Assembly (NCBI GenBank): GCA_938028845.1
Contig: CALIZJ010000136.1
Coordinates: 1-10,484, forward strand
From: an uncultured Blautia sp.
GTDB taxonomy: Bacteria > Bacillota > Clostridia > Lachnospirales > Lachnospiraceae
Direction: 5' to 3'
DNA length: 10,484 bases
A model generated the notes under the pieces. It was not told the origin of the DNA, searched no databases, and saw only the letters and a program-made list of their open reading frames with translations. Of the stretch, positions 5,893 through 10,484 are shown piece after piece. The position numbers and the translations under genes were made by a program. How positions within the stretch are numbered: the stretch's first letter is position 1; every line of letters starts with the position of its first letter.

Positions 5893-7010
5893 CTTCCCTC
5901 CTCCTTTCTGGGGCGAAGTGCCACGAAATGTCCTTCTGCACGAAGCTTCTGCGCCTTTCTGATCGCTTCCTCCCTCTCAGAAGGGGTATAAAGGATAACC
6001 TGGGTTTTCTCCTGGGGAAATGGCTCTATTTTCTGCCTGGAAAGTGCCAAAAGCAGCGTATCTACCACAATGGCAAACCCAATGGATGCCGCCGGTTTCC
6101 CAAAATGCTGCAAAAGCTCATTGTACCGTCCGCCTTTTACCAGAGGCTCTCCTGTACCGTAGGTGTATGCCTGAAAAATAATCCCTGTATAATACATGTA
6201 TTTGCTGAGCATACCAAAATCAAAGGTAATATACTTCTCGTATCCATAAACTTTTAAAATTTCATAGATATCCTGGAGACGGGATACCGCATCCAGTGCA
6301 CAGGCATTTCTGGTAAGGGATCTGGCGTGCTCTAAAACCTCCACGGATCCGAATAGCTGCGGCAGCTCACGGAAAGCCTGGGCCAGGCCTTTTTTCAGCT
6401 TCTGTTCCCGGACAAGCTCGTCCACACCAAAATAATTTTTCTGGGAGATCAGGGAACGGAGCCTTTCTTCCGCTTCCTCGTCCATTTCCGCTTCTTTTAA
6501 CAGGGATTTAAAATAATCCACCTGTCCCACGCTTACCTGAAATTCCTTAAGTCCGGCCGCCAGACAACATTCCACCGTCATGGCAAGGATCTCCGCATCC
6601 GCCTCCGGACTCTCGTCGCCGATCCTCTCCACTCCCATCTGGGTATTTTCTTTTAATCTGCCCCGCAAGCTGGAATTATTAATAAAAGTATTTCCCGTAT
6701 AGCAAAGATTTACCACTTCTTTATCCGGAGAAAAATAGGTAGCGCAGGCCCGGGATACCGACGGGGTAAAATCCGGCCGGAGCACCAGGGTATTTCCCTC
6801 CCGGTCAAAAAATTTATACAGGTCCTTTGAAGGAATCGTCCCCACCTCTCTGCTGAATACCTCAAAATACTCAAAAGTCGGCGTCTCTATCTCCTCATAT
6901 CCATACCGGTGAAATACCTGTAAAAGCTTTTCCTGTAATTTATGCTTCTGCATGCACTCTCCGTCATAGATATCCCGCACACCTTCCGGTGTATGAAAAA
7001 TACGCTCCAT
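5889..7010 (-). CDS. hisZ: ATP phosphoribosyltransferase regulatory subunit
   Basis: HisZ is a histidyl-tRNA synthetase paralogue without aminoacylation activity; it forms a hetero-octamer with short HisG and confers histidine feedback inhibition. The class II synthetase fold is visible: N-terminal TPEGVRDIYDGEC (7-19), YGYEEIETPTFEYFEVF (36-52), LRPDFTPSVSR (77-87), the motif-2 region NTFINNSSLRGRLKENTQMG (107-126), YYTGIIFQAYTYGTGEPLVKGGRY (273-296) and FGKPAASIGFAI (303-314). The motif-3 arginine of true HisRS is absent after GFAIVVD. The C-terminus (about 335-373) is a short remnant of the anticodon-binding domain, and 373 residues is below a normal HisRS (about 420). The gene is first in the operon, with AGGAGG 7 nt before the ATG, behind a consensus promoter. 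Confidence 0.93.
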   Translation of the reverse strand: MERIFHTPEGVRDIYDGECMQKHKLQEKLLQVFHRYGYEEIETPTFEYFEVFSREVGTIPSKDLYKFFDREGNTLVLRPDFTPSVSRACATYFSPDKEVVNLCYTGNTFINNSSLRGRLKENTQMGVERIGDESPEADAEILAMTVECCLAAGLKEFQVSVGQVDYFKSLLKEAEMDEEAEERLRSLISQKNYFGVDELVREQKLKKGLAQAFRELPQLFGSVEVLEHARSLTRNACALDAVSRLQDIYEILKVYGYEKYITFDFGMLSKYMYYTGIIFQAYTYGTGEPLVKGGRYNELLQHFGKPAASIGFAIVVDTLLLALSRQKIEPFPQEKTQVILYTPSEREEAIRKAQKLRAEGHFVALRPRKEEGR

Positions 7011-7030
7011 TGCAAGCCCTCCTCGCTCGT

Positions 7031-7066
7031 TATACTTTAGTATAGTAGCGTATTATCATGCTACTA
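7031..7066. promoter_or_regulatory. Inverted repeats in the his operon leader; candidate operator
   Basis: Two perfect inverted repeats lie between the predicted transcription start (near 7075) and the hisZ ribosome binding site. TATACT-TT-AGTATA is at 7031-7044, and TAGTAGC-N10-GCTACTA has arms at 7043-7049 and 7060-7066. They overlap by two bases. ACTA/TAGT half-sites recur in both. This could be the binding site of a TrpR-like histidine repressor (YerC/HisR type, proposed in Firmicutes) or an RNA hairpin. The leader is about 65 nt, far too short for a T-box. The regulator assignment is inference. Confidence 0.5.
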
Positions 7067-7081
7067 CAAAAAATTAATAAA

Positions 7082-7110
7082 ATTATAGACTACTCTTCTC
7101 CAAATGTCAA
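7082..7110 (-). promoter_or_regulatory. Consensus SigA-type promoter of the his operon
   Basis: On the minus strand TTGACA (7105-7110) and TATAAT (7082-7087) are separated by 17 bp, a perfect consensus match. The -35 box contains the TGA stop codon of recU (7107-7109). Transcription should start near 7075, leaving a leader of about 65 nt. No terminator separates recU from this promoter, so readthrough from the upstream operon is possible. Confidence 0.9.
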
Positions 7111-7640
7111 TCCCGCTTTTGCAGATCCAGGTTTAATCCTTCCAGATAGGGGATCAGAAAACCGCTTTTTCTTTTTAAGTAAAATTCCTCATCCAGCTCT
7201 TCCCTGCGAAAACTCTTTCTTCCTCCTGCCTCTCTCCTGTCCCAGAAAACAAGAAGCTCCCTTAAGGGCAGGTAATAAAACAGGTCGTCCTTGCTGAAAA
7301 AAATAAGAAAGAATGCCACGCCCCCCTGTTTTTCAAATTCCCTCATAAACTCCACCTGATGAGGATGGATGTTCATCAAAGGAAAGGTATCCGTGCTGCA
7401 TTCTTTCGCGTCAAAACAGACAGGGATCCCCTGTACTGCTCCAATATAATCCACCGTACTCCGCTGTTCAAAATACGCCAGGGTAATGTGACGGTTTTCT
7501 TTATCCATCCGTACCGGGGTGATGGGGGTGGGGATCTTTTGGATCAGCGCCAGCCCCTTTTCCCTGTACTGTTCATTTGTCCTGTTTACCAGTTCCTCCA
7601 GGGTAGAACCCCGAAGTCCCCTGCTGTTCCAAGTGGCCAT
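7107..7640 (-). CDS. recU: Holliday junction resolvase RecU
   Basis: RecU is the homodimeric, metal-dependent nuclease that cuts four-way junctions in recombination and chromosome segregation in Firmicutes, doing the job of RuvC. At 177 residues it is slightly shorter than B. subtilis RecU (about 206), mainly through a shorter N-terminus. Signatures are WNSRGLRGSTLEELVNRTNEQY (4-25), STVDYIGAVQGIPVCFDAKE (61-80) and TFPLMNIHPHQVEFM (85-99). D64, D77 and K79 occupy the nuclease core; D77 stands where B. subtilis has a glutamate, a conservative change. The gene starts 14 nt after lepB, with AAGGAG about 9 nt before the ATG. In Bacillus recU neighbours the penicillin-binding protein ponA, which is not the case here. 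Confidence 0.92.
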   Translation of the reverse strand: MATWNSRGLRGSTLEELVNRTNEQYREKGLALIQKIPTPITPVRMDKENRHITLAYFEQRSTVDYIGAVQGIPVCFDAKECSTDTFPLMNIHPHQVEFMREFEKQGGVAFFLIFFSKDDLFYYLPLRELLVFWDRREAGGRKSFRREELDEEFYLKRKSGFLIPYLEGLNLDLQKRD

Positions 7641-7654
7641 GAATCAGGCTCCTT

Positions 7655-8212
7655 TTATTTCAGCATCTTGATCGACGGGAAGTAGCGTACCACGGCTTTT
7701 CCTACGATCTGATCGAACTGCACGAACGTGTTATCCCAGAAGCGGGAATCTCTGGAATGTTCTCTGTTATCCCCAAGCATGAAATAGCAGTCCTCGGGCA
7801 CCACATAAGGACCGTAATCCCCGGTAGGTGTTTCCGGAACAAAACTGTCGTCCAGGGGTGTTTCAGAGCCGTCTATGTACACTTTTCCATCCCTGATCTC
7901 TACCGTCTCGCCTGGGAGGCCGATGAGACGTTTGATAAAGAGCTGGCTTTCATCGTCCGGATATTTAAAGATTATGATATCGAAACGCTCCGGATCTTTC
8001 CATTTATGGGAAATCTCATTTCCGAAAAGATTTATATTCAGTCCATAAGCAAGACGGAAACCAAAAATACGGTCCCCTGTCATGATAGTATTTTCCATAG
8101 ATTCTGAGGGAATCTTCGCATTGATCAGCACTACGTTATTTACCACCAGAACGATGATGATAACGAAGATTATCAGTTTTACATACTCCCATATTTCTTT
8201 CCAAATTTTCAT
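7655..8212 (-). CDS. lepB: Signal peptidase I
   Basis: LepB is the membrane serine protease that removes signal peptides from secreted preproteins. The 185-residue protein has one N-terminal membrane helix at about 12-31, typical of Gram-positive type I enzymes, then the catalytic domain outside the membrane. The nucleophile is Ser38 in IPSESMENTIMTGD, the general base Lys94 in FIKRLIGLPGE, and box E is GDNREHSRDSR (147-157). GAGGAG 7 nt before the ATG supports the start. The first 25 codons lie within the 3' end of the upstream pseudouridine synthase frame, so translation of the two is probably coupled. The symbol lepB (sipS/sipT in Bacillus) follows the family name; other paralogues may exist in the genome. 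Confidence 0.94.
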   Translation of the reverse strand: MKIWKEIWEYVKLIIFVIIIVLVVNNVVLINAKIPSESMENTIMTGDRIFGFRLAYGLNINLFGNEISHKWKDPERFDIIIFKYPDDESQLFIKRLIGLPGETVEIRDGKVYIDGSETPLDDSFVPETPTGDYGPYVVPEDCYFMLGDNREHSRDSRFWDNTFVQFDQIVGKAVVRYFPSIKMLK

Positions 8213-9188
8213 AATAACTCTCCTCTAAGTGTTCCTCCTTGATGATTTTATGAAAAAGCTCAGGTACCGGCGCCACATGTACTGTCTTTGAAAGGCACTT
8301 TAAAGGCCCCTCTAAAGCCGGAAAAGTAAGCATATACGCATGTAAGAGCTGGTGATCTAACCGGTATTTTTCTCTGTAATACTGATTTTTCTCCCTGTCT
8401 CCATACTTTCCGTCCCCGATAACAGGATGGCCGATGCTTGCCAGATGTGCCCGGATCTGATGTGTCCGTCCGGTAATAAGGCGAACCAGAAGAAGCGTCG
8501 CACTGCCGCTGCTCCCCAACGGCGTATAGTACGTCTCTATGGGCAGGCTGTCCTGCACCTGTTTTTCATACACTATTACTTTATTACATTTTGTATCCTT
8601 ATGTAAATATCCTTTTATAAAATTTCTGTTTTTTATTTCGCCTGCAGCCAGACAGAGGTAATCTTTATGGATGGAACGGTCGTGAAACATCCTGGAAAGT
8701 TCCTGTAGACCAGCCAGGCTTTTTCCCGCCGCCACGATCCCGCTTGTATTCCGGTCCAGACGGTTGCACACCCCTGGATGAAAAGTAGCCAGGGATTCCT
8801 GGGTAATGCTTCTCTGGTCTAATAAATAACCGGTTATATATTCCACCAGAGACGGCTGGCCCTGCTGTGACGGCTGGGAAAGCATCCCTGCCGGTTTATT
8901 GACCAGAAGGACGTTTTCATCTTCATAGAGAATATCCAAGGGATGCCGGACAGCCAAAACCTTTTCTTTTCCGCTGAATTTTTCAAAAGTGTCGTCGCTT
9001 AAAAAAAGCTTTACCTCATCTCCGCATTTAAGCAGCTCATTTCCCGCCGCCTTTTTCCCGTTTAAGGTAATGTTCTTTTTCCGAAGCATTTTATACAGAA
9101 AGCTTTTCGGCGCTTCCTTTAAAAGCTTAGCCAGATACTTGTCAAAACGCTGGCCAGCCTCATTTTTTTCGATGATAAAATTTTTCAT
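8136..9188 (-). CDS. RluA-family pseudouridine synthase (RluC/RluD-like)
   Basis: The enzyme isomerises uridine to pseudouridine in RNA, probably 23S rRNA; the exact site cannot be read from sequence. Domain order is an S4 RNA-binding domain (about 12-65: AGQRFDKYLAKLLK, KNITLNGKKA, LKCGDEV) and the catalytic domain (about 85-315). The latter has ILYEDENVLLVNKPAGMLSQ (86-105), the catalytic NRLDRNTSG with Asp145, and LITGRTHQIRAHLASIGHPV (237-256). NRLD rather than HRLD is common in RluC-type members. At 350 residues it exceeds the usual 290-325 because a tail of about 30 residues follows the domain; the last 25 codons overlap lepB in another frame. The start is supported by TAGGAG, which also contains the stop of the preceding gene. 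Confidence 0.92.
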   Translation of the reverse strand: MKNFIIEKNEAGQRFDKYLAKLLKEAPKSFLYKMLRKKNITLNGKKAAGNELLKCGDEVKLFLSDDTFEKFSGKEKVLAVRHPLDILYEDENVLLVNKPAGMLSQPSQQGQPSLVEYITGYLLDQRSITQESLATFHPGVCNRLDRNTSGIVAAGKSLAGLQELSRMFHDRSIHKDYLCLAAGEIKNRNFIKGYLHKDTKCNKVIVYEKQVQDSLPIETYYTPLGSSGSATLLLVRLITGRTHQIRAHLASIGHPVIGDGKYGDREKNQYYREKYRLDHQLLHAYMLTFPALEGPLKCLSKTVHVAPVPELFHKIIKEEHLEESYYENLERNMGVCKTDNLRYHHRSGGK

Positions 9189-9197
9189 AGCACGCTC

Positions 9198-9824
9198 CTA
9201 TAAGCAAAGCGCAAGGATGGTGTGTTTGATCAGTTCATTTCTGGACAGATCCGGATAGCGTTCATCCGGAGTAAATTTGATCCCTTCCTCAAGGGAGGCT
9301 TTGTGGGCGTTCATAGAATCCAGTCTTTCCAGAAACGGTCTTAAATCCTTTAATATTTTTATCTGGACCTTATAGCCGTTTTTCCGGACAATCTTCTGCG
9401 CCTCCGCAGCCATAAAAGCGGTATCTGCTTTCGGATCGCTGCTGTAGCCTACTACATCGTTTCCGCATACGGCGACAGCGTCCAGATACCCGCTCTTTTC
9501 ATAAAAAGTCATATATAACTCGTATGCCATTACCAGATCTCCCTGATGGGCCCGTATCTGCTCATATAGCTTTTCATCCATGGGTCTGCGCATCAGGATC
9601 ATGATCAGGCTTACCATAGATTTACACGCCGGAAGGCAGCCCACCGTGGCTACCACCGTCCAGATGGTAAGACGTGAGCCATGATAGATCCATGCAGTAA
9701 AAAAGATAAACAGCGGTACTGCAAATAAGGCAATGGTGATCAAAAGCCTTCTCTTTTTTTCCGCCTTAAAATAACCAAATTCTCCTTTTTGGACTTTTTT
9801 CTTTTTCGATGAGTTTTTACTCAT
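9198..9824 (-). CDS. Uncharacterised membrane protein with two N-terminal helices
   Basis: I do not recognise this 208-residue protein. The N-terminus is very basic (MSKNSSKKKK, then AEKKRRL at 21-27). Two hydrophobic segments follow, at about 27-47 and 52-78, which would place the rest inside the cell as a hairpin-anchored soluble domain by the positive-inside rule. The cytoplasmic part (79-208) is mixed alpha/beta in character, with AVAVCGNDVVGY (116-127), AAEAQKIVRKNGYKVQIKILKDLRPFLERL (139-168) and an Asp/Arg-containing C-terminal segment. No catalytic motif is evident. It sits 12 nt after the ygiQ-like gene and 9 nt before the pseudouridine synthase gene, with GGAG 6 nt before its ATG, so it is a bona fide operon member, but the neighbours do not point to a single function. 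Confidence 0.8.
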   Translation of the reverse strand: MSKNSSKKKKVQKGEFGYFKAEKKRRLLITIALFAVPLFIFFTAWIYHGSRLTIWTVVATVGCLPACKSMVSLIMILMRRPMDEKLYEQIRAHQGDLVMAYELYMTFYEKSGYLDAVAVCGNDVVGYSSDPKADTAFMAAEAQKIVRKNGYKVQIKILKDLRPFLERLDSMNAHKASLEEGIKFTPDERYPDLSRNELIKHTILALCL

Positions 9825-9836
9825 AGGTGACTCCTT

Positions 9837-10484
9837 TTATTTTGCTTTTTTCTTCTTGTGTATATTCCGGATCGTCTTCTTTTTGGGAGCAGTCTGTCTT
9901 TGTCTGGCATCTTTTTGCTCCTGGGTATTTTTATCCGGGCGCACCAGACACTTACTGCCATATCCGATCAGATCTTTACGGCCGCTGATCTTAAGGCCCT
10001 CCAGAACAAGTTTTTTATTTGCCGGATTTTTATACTGCATCAATGCCCGCTGGATGGCCTTTTCATGAGGGCTTTTCGGCACATACACAGATTCGCCTGT
10101 AAGAGGATGTATCCCGGTATAATAGATGCAGGTAGAAAGGGTAGAAGGCGTCGGATAAAAATCCTGTACTTGTTCAGGAGTAAAGCCTAAATCCCTTACA
10201 TACTCTGCCAGCTTTACCGCTTCTTTCATGGTGCATCCCGGATGAGAAGACATAAAATAGGGCACTGCATACTGCTGCTTCCCTGTACGTGCATTTGCCT
10301 GCTCAAAGGCTTTTAAAAATTTTTCGTATACACTATGGGGCGGTTTTCCCATAACTTTCAGCACCTTATCGGAAACATGTTCCGGGGCTACCCGAAGCTG
10401 CCCGCTGATATGATGGGCGGTAAGTTCGTTTAAAAAAGTAGGATCCGGATCCGCCAGCACGTAATCAAAGCGTACCCCAGATCG
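9837..10484 (-). CDS. YgiQ-family radical SAM protein, C-terminal part (partial)
   Basis: The frame enters from the right edge (RSGVRFDYVLADPDP at its visible start) and covers about 215 C-terminal residues of a protein usually about 600-700 long. The radical SAM core is mostly outside the window; its last part is seen as HISGQLRVAPEHVSDKVLKVMGKP and YAVPYFMSSHPGCTMKEAVKLAEYV. The DUF3362-type C-terminal region follows: FTPEQVQDFYPTPSTLSTCIYYTG, VYVPKSPHEKAIQRALMQY and GRKDLIGYGSKCLV. It ends in a Lys-rich tail. YgiQ proteins are conserved but of unsettled function. The GTG at 10460 is not a real start because conserved sequence continues upstream of it. This gene is the first visible member of the housekeeping operon. 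Confidence 0.92.
   Translation of the reverse strand, partial: RSGVRFDYVLADPDPTFLNELTAHHISGQLRVAPEHVSDKVLKVMGKPPHSVYEKFLKAFEQANARTGKQQYAVPYFMSSHPGCTMKEAVKLAEYVRDLGFTPEQVQDFYPTPSTLSTCIYYTGIHPLTGESVYVPKSPHEKAIQRALMQYKNPANKKLVLEGLKISGRKDLIGYGSKCLVRPDKNTQEQKDARQRQTAPKKKTIRNIHKKKKAK

Noticed and set aside
7011..7075. T-box or His leader-peptide attenuator before hisZ
   Set aside because: The leader is only about 65 nt, with no T-box core, no terminator hairpin with U-run and no run of His codons.
8745..8771. NRLD instead of HRLD in the pseudouridine synthase active site as a defect
   Set aside because: The catalytic aspartate is present, and NRLD is a normal variant in RluC-type members.
1..10484. 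CRISPR array, mobile element, tRNA or rRNA genes, prophage or defence genes
   Set aside because: No regular spaced repeats, transposase or integrase motifs, cloverleaf structures or rRNA segments were seen on either strand.

Overview
The window reads as one co-directional stretch of a Gram-positive Clostridia chromosome, most likely Lachnospiraceae. This rests on the gene set and style: a short HisG paired with HisZ, RecU as the Holliday-junction resolvase, strong AGGAGG-type ribosome binding sites and consensus SigA-type promoters. The family-level placement is my inference. Every gene I can support is on the minus strand, so biological order runs from high to low coordinates. Open frames on the plus strand look like shadows of these genes.

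First block (10484 to 7107): the 3' part of a YgiQ-family radical SAM protein, an unrecognised two-helix membrane protein, an RluA-family pseudouridine synthase, signal peptidase I and RecU. Spacings are 9-14 nt, except that the pseudouridine synthase frame overlaps the signal peptidase frame by 77 nt. This looks like one housekeeping operon whose promoter lies outside the window.

Second block (7110 to 1990): a histidine biosynthesis operon hisZ-hisG-hisD-hisB-hisIE. A perfect TTGACA-17-TATAAT promoter has its -35 box on the recU stop codon. The short leader carries two inverted repeats that could be a repressor operator; there is no room for a T-box. The last protein has three domains: a HisA/HisF-like barrel whose catalytic aspartates appear replaced, then HisI, then HisE. 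Genes hisA, hisF, hisH and hisC are not in the window. HisG/HisZ, HisIE, HisB and HisD cover the first three, the seventh and the last steps of the pathway.

Third block (1907 to 279): a second perfect TTGACA-17-TATAAT promoter, preceded by A-tracts, drives a leader of about 240 nt. The leader contains an 18-bp intrinsic terminator before the gene, a competing antiterminator pairing, and two copies of a 15-nt element on either side of the terminator, each followed by a hairpin. Downstream are a sodium-pumping decarboxylase beta subunit and a 50-residue gamma-like subunit, with no alpha or biotin carrier gene nearby. A 12-bp hairpin closes this unit. The leader fits a cis-regulatory RNA (riboswitch-like or protein-dependent attenuator) whose class I cannot name, and it is the most interesting part of the window.

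Left edge (212 to 1): the N-terminus of a probable YfhO-family membrane protein, cut by the window end.
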